Shown here: piece after piece, positions 34,603-45,086 of the stretch
Layout of the letters: every line of letters begins with the position of its first letter
Position numbering within the stretch: position 1 is the stretch's first letter
Source: Paenibacillus dendritiformis
Lineage (GTDB): Bacteria; Bacillota; Bacilli; Paenibacillales; Paenibacillaceae
Direction of reading: 5' to 3'
Assembly (NCBI RefSeq): GCF_021654795.1
Contig: NZ_AP025344.1
Span: 1,502,501-1,566,500 of the forward strand
Length of the DNA: 64,000 nt
Program-made: the position numbers and the translations under genes
The notes under the pieces: generated by a model
What the model saw: the letters and a program-made list of their open reading frames with translations, nothing else
Told to the model about the DNA's origin: nothing
The model's database searches: none

Positions 34603-36744
34603 ATGAAAACGAAAAAGTTAACAGCAGTAATACTTGCATTCTCAATTATTTTAGGGGGTCAAGGCGCACTCGCGGCGCAGTCTGAAAAACCAGTTCAAAT
34701 TACTTCTGCGGACTTCAATTATTCCAAAGAAGCTAAAGATGCTCTGGTACACGTGAATAAGATCCGAAAGGAAGCGGGTCTGGATGAGGTTAAGCTTAAT
34801 CCTTACCTTACAAAAGCCGCAGAGAACCATGCTAAATACTTAGACGCGAATGGAGAAACAGGTCACGATGAGGTAAAGGGCAAGAAAGGCTTTACTGGTG
34901 AAGGACCGAAAGATAGGGTTCTTGCTGTTGGCGGTTCAAATATAGCAAAAGGTGCTAGTGAGGTTATTTCGTATTCGGAGACAACTGTAGAAGGCTCTAT
35001 CGATCTTATGGTCGATACGGCGTACCATAGGGTTCCATTCCTCAACCCATTCGCTACTGAGATTGGTATTGGCATGGTTGGTAAGAATTTCGTTATGCTG
35101 GACTCATCTTTTGGAAATTCGACTAAGATTTCTGTCTATCCATATGACGGGCAGAAAAATGTACCAACAACGTTTACTGGAGCTGAAAATCCAAACCCGT
35201 TGAGTAAGTTCGGTATTAGCAAATCGGGGTATGTGATTTCAATCTATCCTCCGCATGTACTCGACTCAAAGAATATCGACGCAACTATAAAGGACAGCAA
35301 GGGAAACAATGTACCGTTCTTTTCTGAGTGGTATATGGGTTATTGGTTCTTTTACACGAAAGAACCGCTAAAAAATGGCGAAAAATATACGGTGTCAGTA
35401 AACTATAAACCTCTCTATGAGGAAGAGTATGAAGGAAAAACACTCAACAAAACTTGGTCTTTCACAACTGCAGGAAGCTCATCTAAAAGTGGTTCTGATA
35501 ATAAAGTATCGAATTCAAATGATGGTTACTCAAAAGAAGCAAAAGAAGCCTTAGATTACATCAACAAAATCCGCAAGGATGCAGGACTCAGCGAAGTAAA
35601 GCTGAACCCATTCCTTACGAAAGCGGCTGAAAACCATGCGAAATACCTCAATGCTGGTAATCCCTATGACCATGATGAAATTGAGGGTAAGAAGGGCTTC
35701 ACTGGTGTAACGCCCAAGGACAGAGTACTTGCGGTAGGTGGGGATTCTCAATTGGCTCAAGGATTAGTTGAAGTTCTTACAGTTAATAACTCCACTGTAA
35801 AGGCAGCAATTGATACCCTAGTCAATACGGCGTACCACAGAACACCGTTCCTAGATCCTTACGCATCGGAAGTAGGCGTGGGACTTGAGGGAAAGAAATT
35901 CGCAATGGTATCAAAAACCCGTAGTTCGGATACAACGGATATTTCGATGTACCCTTACAATGGTCAAAAGAATGTACCTACAACGTTTGTCGGAGCAGAT
36001 GAAGACCCTAACCCGCTAAGAAAGTTTGGTATTGAAAGATCGGGCTATGTTATCTCGTTCTATCCGCCCCATGTACTAGACACTAAAAATATTGATGCAA
36101 CTATCAAAGATAGTAAGGGCGCTAGTGTACCTTTCTTCTCTGAATGGTACATGGGTTATTGGTTCTTCTACACTAAGCAACCTTTGAAAAACAGTGAAAC
36201 TTACACGGTATCTGTCAATTACAAGCCGTTGTATGAGGACGAGTATGCAGGCAAAACTCTCAACAAGACTTGGTCTTTCACAACTGTAGCAAGCGGCTCT
36301 AATGGGAACGTAACTCCCCCTCCTACTGGAGGTGGAGATGTTAACCCACCACCGAGCGGTTCAACTTCTGCAATCACGGGTAACTTTAACAAGGACAATG
36401 TCGGTGTAACAATTAATGGAGATTTGGTAAGTTTGAGTCCTCCCGCGAAGATCGTTAGCGGCAGCACCTTCATACCACTTCGCGGAGTGTTCGAAAAGCT
36501 CAACTCCGATGTGAAATGGAATAATGATAAGCAAGAAGTGACTATTGTTCGAGGAAGTACTACTGTTAAGCTTACAATCGGCAGTAAGACTGCGTATGTC
36601 AATGGCAAGGCGATTACACTTTCGACAGCACCGTTTATTAATAACTCATCAACCTATGTACCTTTAAGATTTGCTAGTGAATCTATTGGAGCCGAAGTAA
36701 GTTGGGATCAAACAAATTTTATTGCAATCATTAAATCAGAATAA
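34603..36744 (+). CDS. Secreted protein with two CAP/SCP domains and stalk domain
   Basis: 713 aa. Signal peptide MKTKKLTAVILAFSIILGGQ, ending ALAAQ. Two similar halves follow, each with a CAP/SCP domain (about 40-165 and 305-435: ALDYINKIRKDAGL, LTKAAENHAKYL, YHRTPFLDPYASEVGVG) and an Ig-like domain (YPPHVLDSKNIDATIKDSKG, SEWYMGYWFFYTKEPL). A copper-amine-oxidase-like stalk (about 595-713: FIPLRGVFEKLNS, YVPLRFASESIGA) ends it. The halves are close in sequence, indicating internal tandem duplication. GGAGGT precedes ATG 34603. A surface or secreted role at cell contact is inferred. Two terminators follow. Confidence 0.85.
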   Translation: MKTKKLTAVILAFSIILGGQGALAAQSEKPVQITSADFNYSKEAKDALVHVNKIRKEAGLDEVKLNPYLTKAAENHAKYLDANGETGHDEVKGKKGFTGEGPKDRVLAVGGSNIAKGASEVISYSETTVEGSIDLMVDTAYHRVPFLNPFATEIGIGMVGKNFVMLDSSFGNSTKISVYPYDGQKNVPTTFTGAENPNPLSKFGISKSGYVISIYPPHVLDSKNIDATIKDSKGNNVPFFSEWYMGYWFFYTKEPLKNGEKYTVSVNYKPLYEEEYEGKTLNKTWSFTTAGSSSKSGSDNKVSNSNDGYSKEAKEALDYINKIRKDAGLSEVKLNPFLTKAAENHAKYLNAGNPYDHDEIEGKKGFTGVTPKDRVLAVGGDSQLAQGLVEVLTVNNSTVKAAIDTLVNTAYHRTPFLDPYASEVGVGLEGKKFAMVSKTRSSDTTDISMYPYNGQKNVPTTFVGADEDPNPLRKFGIERSGYVISFYPPHVLDTKNIDATIKDSKGASVPFFSEWYMGYWFFYTKQPLKNSETYTVSVNYKPLYEDEYAGKTLNKTWSFTTVASGSNGNVTPPPTGGGDVNPPPSGSTSAITGNFNKDNVGVTINGDLVSLSPPAKIVSGSTFIPLRGVFEKLNSDVKWNNDKQEVTIVRGSTTVKLTIGSKTAYVNGKAITLSTAPFINNSSTYVPLRFASESIGAEVSWDQTNFIAIIKSE

Positions 36745-36760
36745 TTCTCGATATTGGGGT

Positions 36761-36790
36761 CAGATGCATTGAGCATCTGGCTCTTTTCTT
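36761..36790 (+). terminator. Terminator
   Basis: CAGATGC (36761-36767) pairs with GCATCTG (36773-36779), then a T-rich tail. Confidence 0.75.
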
Positions 36791-36798
36791 TATGTGTG

Positions 36799-36833
36799 CA
36801 GTGATCTCCCAGTTAGGGGTCACTGCTTTTTTT
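36799..36833 (+). terminator. Second terminator in tandem
   Basis: CAGTGA (36799-36804) pairs with TCACTG (36820-36825), with inner CCC/GGG pairs, followed by CTTTTTTT. Confidence 0.75.
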
Positions 36834-36982
36834 ATGCTGATCGAAGCACGATTTGAATGGGAATTAGTTACTAGAAAAATTTCAAAATGTTGTGGAGATT
36901 AGATGATTTTCAAGACAGTCAGCAAGAGCAAATTTATAAGACCAAGAGAAAAAGAATAAGCACAAGTAAGGAGATGAAGGAT

Positions 36983-39900
36983 GTGGCAAACAGTAAACAG
37001 GAAAGAAAAAGGATCATCTCAGTTCTCTTGGTGATCGCTCTGCTTATCGGGCTATTTCCAATGAGCGCTCTTGCTGATGATCAACCAAGCGACACCGACT
37101 ACGGAAATGAAGTGAGCGTAACAGATGCCGTTTACGACGAAACCAGTGTCACGAATGCAGTATACGCTTCCGATCCGAGTCAGTTCATTTACGAGTTAAA
37201 TCCGGAATGGATGAATGAACCTTATGCCTATATCCGAGAGTATATCGGACCAGGCGGAGATGTAGTCGTCCCAGAGACAATCGAAGGGAGACCCGTTTCA
37301 AGGATTTTCGGAGCAGCATTTCTGGGAAATCAAAGTATAACGAGCGTAGTTATCCCTGAAAGTGTTGAGCTAGTTGAGGTAAATGCGTTTGCATACAGCT
37401 ATGGGATTAGAAGCGTCACATTTAAGAATCCAAATACGATAATAGGCGACAAGAATGGTTTGTCTGATTGGGACATTGTGATCCCATACCAAGCTACAAT
37501 TATCGGACATAACAATTCGACCGCAGAAAGCTTTGCACGTAAACGAAACATCAATTTTTTGAGTATTGATGAGCCTTGGACTACTGAAACAGACTATGGA
37601 TCACAAGATGCACTGTCTCGCTTCCATCGAGGTGAGGATGTTGTCGTGAGCGAGCTGTTCCCAAGTAGTGAGTTAGCCAATTATTTCGCTCACTGGATGG
37701 GTGAGCTTTGGGGACTATGGACAACACCAGTCTGGAACGGGACGATCAACGATACGATCAATAAGCGTGACGTTGAGATGCGGATGCAAAGGTTCTATCA
37801 AAACAAAGGACACTTCTCATTCGGCTCCGATGATTTCAAAGGAATCACAAGCTTAGAGGGTCTGCAGATATTCAAAGACAGTATCCTCAGCGACCCTAAG
37901 TTCTCGGACAATGCGGAGTTTCAATTTAGCGGCAATCAACTCCGCGAAGTAGATCCCCTGAGCTTCCTGAATGGGGTAAATTTTCTAGATCTCAGTAATA
38001 ATCAGTTGGAGAACATTGATGGACTAAGTGGTCTTGAAAGGCTCAGTCACTTGGATGTGTCCAATAACAATTTAACCAATCTTGATGGCTTGAGTAGATT
38101 AAGAAGGTTGATCGAACCACAAACAGCGGTGACTACGAAAAGTGTACTTGATTTCAGCCATAACCGGCTCTCGAACATCGAGGGGCTAAACAATGTAAGC
38201 AAGCTTGATACACTAAATGCAAATAAGGTTGATTTCAGTTACAATTTCTTAACCAATAGTAACATTCCCACTTTATCGAAGCTGTTCAAACTTTTCGAAA
38301 AAGTAGCAAAACCTCAGTTGCTGTTCGACTACAACTATCTTTATATTGACGATCAGGCAGCTGGGAAACAGTTCTACAATGATTGGTTAGAGTTATCTGG
38401 TCTATCGAGGGGTGATGACCGTGCCAGCACTCCGCAATACAATTATCGATTCGTTAAAGGTGCTGACACGTTAAGAGTCGAGCATCGTGTCAATGGAACA
38501 GATGAGCTACTGGCATTTGAGGAATATTCGACAGACGATAAGACATTAGACTTGAATGCTTCAATCACGTACAAAGCCAAGAATTTTGAAGGTTATTCCC
38601 TCATTGGCGATTCAGGTAGGTATGTTCTAAACAAAGACCATATTTTCACGTCCAAAATCGGTACAGAGCGTCATTTGGTTAATTCAAGGAATGGATTATC
38701 GATCTCTAATGTAGGACTGCCAGATGATATGACTAGTTCAATCGCGGATGAAGGGATATTGACCACTACCGATAAAGCGGGCGAATTCAACATTGTCGGT
38801 AAAGGCACTACAGAGGTCAATATTTATAGCGAGGGGGTATCTCACGGCATTTACCCGCTCACTTTCAACACCTTCGGAAGCAAGGACAATGTCATCGTTT
38901 TCTATTATCAATCGTCATCTTCATCAGTGAAGTATAAGTTAACAGTCGGTATGGAAGGGCAAGGCACAACCTTTCCTGCAACTGGCACTTACGAATACGA
39001 TGACGGAGAATGGGTTTCCATTTCTGCTCGGAATACAGTACCAGGATATGAACTTGAAAAATGGGTGATTGATGGCGAAGATTACTTTGACCCGTTTGGT
39101 TATGGGGTAAGTTTGAAAATGGATAGCGACAAAACAGCAATAGCTCGCTTCAAGCAAAACCAACCACAGCCTACACGGTATACGCTAACAGTTAATCAAG
39201 TTGGAATGGGAACAGTTACTCCGTATCCAGCAGGGAGTACGACGAATTATCCTGAGTTTGAATCGGTCAGCCTGATGGCTATTCCCTCGCCGGGATATAA
39301 ATTCGAGAAATGGGTCGTAAATGGGCTTGAGTCAGACGATCAGAGTATCAACTTGTATATGGATCGCAATGTTATCGCAATAGCGCACTTCATCCCCGTT
39401 GCATCACCGCCAAAGGAATTCAAGTTGATCGTTGAAGTAGTGGGTGAAGGTCAGGTCAATGTCGTGAATGAAGAAACAAAAGAAGTGTTCCAAGATGTGC
39501 GCGGCTCAGTCGGACAGTTTAAGGAAGGTAATGAAATATCCGTATCAATGAATCCTGTTAAGGGGCATAAATTCACTAAATGGGTGATGGATGGTCAGGA
39601 AGTAGTTAAGGAGTCGCTTTTGTTTAAGATGGATGAGGACAAGATCGTCCAAGCCTATTTTGAACCAGTCGTTCCATCGCCTGAGCCAAAAGGTGGTATA
39701 ACGGTTGAATTTGTTGATTGGGAAACGAACAGTAAGCTCAAAGAAGATGTAATTCTGTCGGATTTGCCGTTAGGTGATCATTCATATAGAGCTGATGCGT
39801 TTATCGGGGTATATAAGCTAATTGGAGAAGCTGTTAAAAATGTCGTACTAACAGCAGCCGAGCCATTCGGAAAGATGACCTACTTTTATAGGAAGGAAGT

Positions 39901-41176
39901 TGTCATCCCGACACCTGAACCAGAGCCGAAGCCAAGTCCCGAGCCGACACCTAGCCCTGATCCAGAACCAAAACCAACGCCAGAACCGAAGCCAGAACCG
40001 AAGCCTGAGCCAAAACCAGAGCCAACACCAAAGCCGACGCCAGAACCGAAGCCAGAACTTAAACCAGAGCCGAAGCCCGAACCAAAGCCAGTGCCGAAAC
40101 CTGAACCGACACCAGAACCAAAGCCAGTGCCGAAACCTGAACCGACACCAGAACCGAAGCCGGAATTGCCAAAGGTAGAGCCACAGCCTGAGCCTGAAAC
40201 AAAATCGAATGATAAGGAACGGGATCTTGAACAAGAGAGAGGGGCAAGCCAAGTAACAAATGTGCCTGCTCCAGTGGTTGAAAAGAAAATGGATACTTTG
40301 CTCGTTGAAGCTGTAGATCATGAGTCCGAGGAGCTTCTCCAAACTGAGGAAATCGATACATTGCACTTTGGTTTGAATGAGGTCAAAGCTCCCATTATCG
40401 CTGGCTACTCCTTGATCGGATCGGATAAGCAAACGGTATTTATCAGCGAGAATGGTGAATCTTTAACAGTTACCTTCAGGTATCTGAAAGAAGCTGAGCC
40501 GAACCAACAGTTCGGTGTTGTATATGGGGTTGTGAAGGATGCGAACGGTATTCCTATGCAGGGGGTTAAAGTCGAACTTCATTCTCATCCACGAATTACT
40601 TTTACCAACGAAAACGGCGAGTACCGCTTCGAGGATGTCGAACTTGGGAAGCATACTGTTATATTGAAGAATCCATTTACCGACAAAGAAATTTCGAGAA
40701 TAAACGTGGTTGCGTACAAAGACTACAGAGACTCAGATTCGGTTACGGTTGAATCGGTGCAAGTAGCAGAAGAAGTAAAACGGTCAATCGAATTAAAAGA
40801 GTCAATGAGTACTCAACGGGTTGACTTCGTTATTGAAGCCATTGAACAACCAGAACCGGTAGCGCCTGACAAGAAGTTCCCTATCATTCCGATAGTGGCG
40901 ACTCCCCCGCTAATCATTATTCTTCTGGCGTACTTCAGAAGAAGGAATGTAGTTATTTACAACGGAGCTAATCTACTGATCAAAAAGATTAGGGTGAAGG
41001 CGAAGCCTGAAACTGTCATTGATCTTACTGGTTATGCTGCAAGTGCATTCAAAGTGGTTTTCCGAAAGCCAAATAGTTTCAGAAATATTGATTTGTACAT
41101 TAAATATGGCGACACCATTACGCAAGTCGAGTTGGCAGACGATCTAAACTTCATCGTGTTTTCTCCAGAAAATTAA
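36983..41176 (+). CDS. Large LRR surface protein with InlB-type repeats, PEP-rich stalk and C-terminal membrane anchor
   Basis: 1397 aa from GTG 36983, 9 bases after AAGGAG. Signal peptide ([20 protein letters not shown], ending ALA). Residues about 75-180 are BspA-like LRR_5 ([20 protein letters not shown]). About 300-400 are classical LRRs ([20 protein letters not shown]). About 650-890 are three InlB/Listeria-Bacteroides repeats ([21 protein letters not shown]). MucBP-like segments flank a Pro-Glu-Pro-Lys stalk. A carboxypeptidase-regulatory-like beta domain ([20 protein letters not shown]) and a membrane span ([18 protein letters not shown]) with basic stop and a ~70-residue cytoplasmic tail follow. 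It is an adhesin-type protein, probably mediating surface contact. Confidence 0.8.
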   Translation: MANSKQERKRIISVLLVIALLIGLFPMSALADDQPSDTDYGNEVSVTDAVYDETSVTNAVYASDPSQFIYELNPEWMNEPYAYIREYIGPGGDVVVPETIEGRPVSRIFGAAFLGNQSITSVVIPESVELVEVNAFAYSYGIRSVTFKNPNTIIGDKNGLSDWDIVIPYQATIIGHNNSTAESFARKRNINFLSIDEPWTTETDYGSQDALSRFHRGEDVVVSELFPSSELANYFAHWMGELWGLWTTPVWNGTINDTINKRDVEMRMQRFYQNKGHFSFGSDDFKGITSLEGLQIFKDSILSDPKFSDNAEFQFSGNQLREVDPLSFLNGVNFLDLSNNQLENIDGLSGLERLSHLDVSNNNLTNLDGLSRLRRLIEPQTAVTTKSVLDFSHNRLSNIEGLNNVSKLDTLNANKVDFSYNFLTNSNIPTLSKLFKLFEKVAKPQLLFDYNYLYIDDQAAGKQFYNDWLELSGLSRGDDRASTPQYNYRFVKGADTLRVEHRVNGTDELLAFEEYSTDDKTLDLNASITYKAKNFEGYSLIGDSGRYVLNKDHIFTSKIGTERHLVNSRNGLSISNVGLPDDMTSSIADEGILTTTDKAGEFNIVGKGTTEVNIYSEGVSHGIYPLTFNTFGSKDNVIVFYYQSSSSSVKYKLTVGMEGQGTTFPATGTYEYDDGEWVSISARNTVPGYELEKWVIDGEDYFDPFGYGVSLKMDSDKTAIARFKQNQPQPTRYTLTVNQVGMGTVTPYPAGSTTNYPEFESVSLMAIPSPGYKFEKWVVNGLESDDQSINLYMDRNVIAIAHFIPVASPPKEFKLIVEVVGEGQVNVVNEETKEVFQDVRGSVGQFKEGNEISVSMNPVKGHKFTKWVMDGQEVVKESLLFKMDEDKIVQAYFEPVVPSPEPKGGITVEFVDWETNSKLKEDVILSDLPLGDHSYRADAFIGVYKLIGEAVKNVVLTAAEPFGKMTYFYRKEVVIPTPEPEPKPSPEPTPSPDPEPKPTPEPKPEPKPEPKPEPTPKPTPEPKPELKPEPKPEPKPVPKPEPTPEPKPVPKPEPTPEPKPELPKVEPQPEPETKSNDKERDLEQERGASQVTNVPAPVVEKKMDTLLVEAVDHESEELLQTEEIDTLHFGLNEVKAPIIAGYSLIGSDKQTVFISENGESLTVTFRYLKEAEPNQQFGVVYGVVKDANGIPMQGVKVELHSHPRITFTNENGEYRFEDVELGKHTVILKNPFTDKEISRINVVAYKDYRDSDSVTVESVQVAEEVKRSIELKESMSTQRVDFVIEAIEQPEPVAPDKKFPIIPIVATPPLIIILLAYFRRRNVVIYNGANLLIKKIRVKAKPETVIDLTGYAASAFKVVFRKPNSFRNIDLYIKYGDTITQVELADDLNFIVFSPEN
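39911..40165 (+). repeat. [15 protein letters not shown] repeat
   Basis: About 85 codons of short degenerate repeats (PEPKP, PEPTP, PVPKP) within the LRR protein, forming an extended wall-spanning stalk. The repeats also create long false open frames on the other strand and in the shifted plus frame. Confidence 0.85.
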
Positions 41177-41192
41177 GTACAATAATACAGAA

Positions 41193-41221
41193 ACACCTCG
41201 TTAAGCGCGAGGTGTTTTCTT
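41193..41221 (+). terminator. Terminator
   Basis: ACACCTCG (41193-41200) pairs with CGAGGTGT (41208-41215), followed by TTTCTTCT. Confidence 0.8.
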
Positions 41222-41452
41222 CTGTTCAGGGGTATTTATCCCGCCGCGCGAAGGTTTTCGAGAATTTTTGAGTTAACATCGTCCGACCGATGTTCTTATG
41301 TTCGTTAAACACAAAGCAGTGATAATTAGCTTGTTAATCGGGTTTTCAAATTTATCTAAGCAACATTTTTATAGCTCGTTCTCAACCAGTAACGGTTTCA
41401 TGAGCTGTGAGGGGATAAATCTTATTAACAACAAGAGGAAAGGGTGATGAAA

Positions 41453-42367
41453 ATGAAGCTCACTTGGAATGAAAAAAGCACCTTAACCAAGACAAAGGAC
41501 GAAACGCAAACTCCACAATCCAATACAATTGACGACCTGCACTTCTCATTCTTCTCCATTGACGAAAGCGAGATCAATGCTGGCATCGGGGTAAGTATCG
41601 ATCCGAGCCATAATTTTGACCAGCCGATGCCTGACATGGCTTCCCTAACTGAGGAAGCCGCTTTAGCCGAAGCAGCCGAAGTCGATGATGCTGTACCGAC
41701 TTTGGAAAGCGATACTTCCGAACATCAGACCGATGCACCTGACACTCCCGCGGCAAAGCCGGAGGAAACCTCATCCGGACTGATTATTCATTCTGACGAA
41801 TCAATAGATTCAGAATCCAGTCAGCCTGAACCTAATAATATTGTCGAGAAGAGCGCTAAGCTTTTCGCTGAAGCACGAAAAGCTATGGATACTATTCAAA
41901 TTGATCCAACAGTACTTGAACCCAAGTCTGTTACTCCAGCACAAGACTCGCTTTATATCGAAGCCGATGTCGACACGATAATGTTTCCTAATGAACAGTT
42001 TGTAGATGAGTATCAAGCTAAGAGCATTCCTGTCATAGAGAAAATTGTTGAAGTTCAGAGACCTATCGATGCAAACAAGATAACAGCGACTCATACTCAA
42101 GGCACTAAACCGGTAAACCGTTTATATCGGTTTTTGCATAATGGGGTCAAGGAGATAATCAGTAAGATCGTAACAGCAATAAAGATTATATTGGTTAGTA
42201 TCGTGCTTATCTCAATAGTGTCAGTTTTTTATGTACATTATGTTGATCCGAGTATACCAGTAACCGAAATTCCAATGCAGTCTTACACTACAGTCAAAGA
42301 GTTGATAATCGCTATATACAAAGACATCTTAGAGTTTGTCAATGAGGTAAAAAGCAGTAAATCATAG
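41453..42367 (+). CDS. Acidic protein with C-terminal membrane span
   Basis: 304 aa. Residues 1-220 are acidic and low-complexity (runs rich in E, D, S, T, P), probably disordered. A membrane span at about 238-262 (IILVSIVLISIVSVFYVHYV) is followed by ~40 residues. No family recognised. ATG 41453 is preferred, 8 bases after AAAGGG; GTG 41444 and ATG 41447 are too close. It follows the surface protein and ends its own unit at a terminator. Confidence 0.65.
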   Translation: MKLTWNEKSTLTKTKDETQTPQSNTIDDLHFSFFSIDESEINAGIGVSIDPSHNFDQPMPDMASLTEEAALAEAAEVDDAVPTLESDTSEHQTDAPDTPAAKPEETSSGLIIHSDESIDSESSQPEPNNIVEKSAKLFAEARKAMDTIQIDPTVLEPKSVTPAQDSLYIEADVDTIMFPNEQFVDEYQAKSIPVIEKIVEVQRPIDANKITATHTQGTKPVNRLYRFLHNGVKEIISKIVTAIKIILVSIVLISIVSVFYVHYVDPSIPVTEIPMQSYTTVKELIIAIYKDILEFVNEVKSSKS

Positions 42368-42396
42368 CATAGAATAAATTCCACCCCATCCCTCCA

Positions 42397-42439
42397 CCCC
42401 AAGCTCTAGATTTGGGAAAGGGTTTGGGGCGTTTCTTTT
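42397..42439 (+). terminator. Terminator
   Basis: CCCCAA (42397-42402) pairs with TTGGGG (42424-42429), followed by GTTTCTTTT. Confidence 0.6.
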
Positions 42440-42662
42440 ACATTCTACTGACTGGGATTTATAAAAGATGCAAGTAAGTTACACATACCGAACACAACTT
42501 TATAAAATTCCGAAGGTTGTTTTATAAAAACTAAGCTGAAAGTCGCTTATCCCTTCTTTCGTATGTAGAATCTAGTCGAATTAAAGAAGGGGTTCGAACT
42601 GGAAGTGGAGAATATTTACTTTTAGAGGATCAATGAAAAGCAATTCAGAAAAGAGTGATTAA

Positions 42663-43289
42663 ATGACGAAGAAAAATGACCCCCTTGATGAGAATAGCTC
42701 AAAGCAGCTTGCTGATATATTTAATGATTTGTTTGGAGACAGTGATCCGTTCCCTGTGTTGAAGAGGGAATACAAACCGCTCCCGTTGAAGAAAAAAGGC
42801 GATATTGAGTATGAAGTCAGGTGGCACACGACTGATTTAGAAAAGGATGGACATAAGGTCATCCATGTAGCCCAGAACCGATTCGGGGAAAGTGTCATGA
42901 TCTACCGCTTAATGTATGGTGACGGTATGGATGATGTAAACATTCATATTAAGGTGAAGGTCATATCCAAAGATGGGGTAAAAGCTCCAGACTCGAACGT
43001 CCACGTACATGTTGAGAACAAACATATGGATATCGCGGATATAAAGATTGAAGGAGAACGGGTTAACAGAGGTTACGGCTCGATCATGATGGAAGGGCTA
43101 ATGAAGATTGTCCATGAAATGCAAATCAAAGTTATTACAGGATGGATTTCCTCTGTAGATTGGGATCACATAGACAGATCGGAACATTTCTACAGAAAAC
43201 ACGGTTTCGACTGCCAACTCGATCATGAGAATAAGCGAGGTACCATTCTTTGGGTAAATAACGAGCTTGTAAATGGCGAGATTAATTAA
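42663..43289 (+). CDS. GNAT-like acetyltransferase
   Basis: 208 aa. The C-terminal part NRGYGSIMMEGLMKIVHEMQ then SEHFYRKHGF is the acetyl-CoA-binding loop (R-G-x-G-x-x-L/M) and the FYxKxGF end of GNAT acetyltransferases. The N-terminal ~110 residues are not GNAT-like in any way I recognise. The binding site before ATG 42663 is weak (AAAAGAGTG). It begins a row of four genes of mixed enzymatic type (protease, DUF5677-like, PLD nuclease). Confidence 0.7.
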   Translation: MTKKNDPLDENSSKQLADIFNDLFGDSDPFPVLKREYKPLPLKKKGDIEYEVRWHTTDLEKDGHKVIHVAQNRFGESVMIYRLMYGDGMDDVNIHIKVKVISKDGVKAPDSNVHVHVENKHMDIADIKIEGERVNRGYGSIMMEGLMKIVHEMQIKVITGWISSVDWDHIDRSEHFYRKHGFDCQLDHENKRGTILWVNNELVNGEIN

Positions 43290-43315
43290 GCTATAACGAG
43301 AAGGAGCACTACAGG

Positions 43316-44092
43316 ATGGATGAGATAATAGAGCATGCTGAGCTATTGCAGAAAACAGTAGAGTTTAAGGAATGGTCGGGACCGATTCTCACTCGCGTAT
43401 TCAATAAGACTGGTGTTCCAGGATTCGAACTTGGTTCTTTAGGATCAGCGGGCTTTCTTAAATACAAAGACAGATATTTTTTGGTTACTGCAAGTCATGT
43501 ATTAAGTTTAGTGTCGGAAGAAAAAAGGCTGACGGATGTTGTAATCCCCTATCAGTATGGAACTGAAACGAAGAATCTTACGCTTATTAAGCATGTGGAT
43601 GATAAAGACAGCGATATTGCAGTAATCGAGATAGATCCCCAATCGGCTAGGTTAATGGAACAAGAAAATAGAAAATGTTTTTTAGACCATACATTAATTG
43701 ATGAAGATCCACTTGGTTATTTTGACAAAATCTCAAATGTTGTTTTTCTACACGGTATTACTGGTGAAGAAACGAATATAAACCATGAAAATTTCATTGT
43801 CGAAATGGAAACGACTCCTTATACAACTTATATTGAACGGGTCGATGATGCATCTAAAAGGATTGTGCTATTGGCGAGTACGGATGGAATAAACGAATTT
43901 GGTCAACACGGTCATAAATTGCCCGCTTTCAATGGAATGAGCGGCTCCTTTGCATATTCTTACAGGCGTGATGATATTGCGAATCCGTTCAGACTTCTCG
44001 GTATTTTGGCAAATGGAAATAAGGAAGCAGGATTCTTATGGGTAATTCCGTTTAACGAAGTAACTGAGTTAATTGAAAAGGAGTTCTTCTAG
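43316..44092 (+). CDS. Cytoplasmic trypsin-like serine protease
   Basis: 258 aa with no signal peptide. FLVTASHVLSL (His61), KDSDIAVIEI (Asp100) and FNGMSGSFAYS (Ser209 in GMSGS) give the chymotrypsin/trypsin triad in the right order. AAGGAG lies 9 bases before ATG 43316. Stand-alone trypsin-like proteases of this kind occur in phage-defence gene clusters; that role is inferred here from the nuclease and recombinase neighbours. Confidence 0.8.
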   Translation: MDEIIEHAELLQKTVEFKEWSGPILTRVFNKTGVPGFELGSLGSAGFLKYKDRYFLVTASHVLSLVSEEKRLTDVVIPYQYGTETKNLTLIKHVDDKDSDIAVIEIDPQSARLMEQENRKCFLDHTLIDEDPLGYFDKISNVVFLHGITGEETNINHENFIVEMETTPYTTYIERVDDASKRIVLLASTDGINEFGQHGHKLPAFNGMSGSFAYSYRRDDIANPFRLLGILANGNKEAGFLWVIPFNEVTELIEKEFF

Positions 44093-44177
44093 GTTATTTT
44101 CCCTCCCTCTCAATAACTATGAACGGAGTAGAAGCTTAATCCAAATCATGTTAGGATTGTTGTGGAGGGTGATAGCT

Positions 44178-44933
44178 GTGAGTGATGAAGCGAATCGGTT
44201 ATTGCAAGTTGTAAGTGAACTAATAGTAATAAATGAAGTGAATTCAAAGTTAATACAGCAGAAAATAGACAGCAAACAGAATATGAAATGTAAGAGATTG
44301 TCCTTTAGCCGCGCGTTATATGATGGGGTTTTAAAAAGTACTTCCCATATTCTAAATGCTCTCTTGCAAGCTGAATCGGACTTATATTCAATTAAAAGAT
44401 ATTACTTGAAACCATTGCTCGAAGATTTTGTTAACCTGTACAACATAGAGAAATTTGGATTGGATTATGTCCGAGCGATGCAGGTACATTTCATGTCTGA
44501 GGATTACGATATTGATTCGAGATACAGGGATGATTATGCTCAGTTAGGGGTAAGTTTCAATAAAAGTAAGGAAGAAAGTAAAAAGCATGTTCTCAAGAAG
44601 ATGAATGACCATTTCGATGAGCTTCCTTCGAATCTGAAAGATAAGTTTCATAAAGGTAAAGCAGACTACCAAAAGAACTTGTCAGTAAGTAATCGTATAA
44701 CTCTTGCCGATGTGCCTAAGTATAATAACCTTTCTATAAAAGCATTTTACGATTACGCGAATGTGCATCATCACTTTGATCTTCGGTTTGACTGGCTTGC
44801 AGAAGAAGATGATACGAAATTCAAGGAAACGCTTTTGATAAAGTTAGAAGAGTACATTACGAAAAGCGCTCAGATCTTTCATGGATTATTCAAAATCAAA
44901 CCTCAGAAGGAATCTTCGGAAGACAAGGGATAA
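44178..44933 (+). CDS. Helical protein, possibly DUF5677-like
   Basis: 251 aa, helical and charged. The segment ALYDGVLKSTSHILNALLQAESD followed by RYYLKPLLEDFVNLYNIEKF (given as key parts) has the R-x-x-x-E/D helix pattern of the DUF5677 family, but I am not sure of the match. GTG 44178 has GGAGGG 8 bases upstream; the longer frame overlaps the protease gene without a site. It probably works with its neighbours. Confidence 0.6.
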   Translation: MSDEANRLLQVVSELIVINEVNSKLIQQKIDSKQNMKCKRLSFSRALYDGVLKSTSHILNALLQAESDLYSIKRYYLKPLLEDFVNLYNIEKFGLDYVRAMQVHFMSEDYDIDSRYRDDYAQLGVSFNKSKEESKKHVLKKMNDHFDELPSNLKDKFHKGKADYQKNLSVSNRITLADVPKYNNLSIKAFYDYANVHHHFDLRFDWLAEEDDTKFKETLLIKLEEYITKSAQIFHGLFKIKPQKESSEDKG

Positions 44934-45086
44934 TAAAAGGCAGTATAGAACTCTTTAATGGGATCTATATTGCTTATTTATTATCAGGCATCAATTTTTA
45001 GAGCAAGATTAACACAGTCATAATGTAAAGATTCCCGGCATATACATAGGTAGGTTAGAACAATCAAACATAAAGGAAGAGGATAC

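Noticed and set aside
39848..40432. Minus-strand 194-codon frame and a plus-strand 92-codon frame rich in N, Q and R
   Set aside because: Both arise from the Pro-Glu-Pro-Lys repeats of the LRR surface protein read in other frames.
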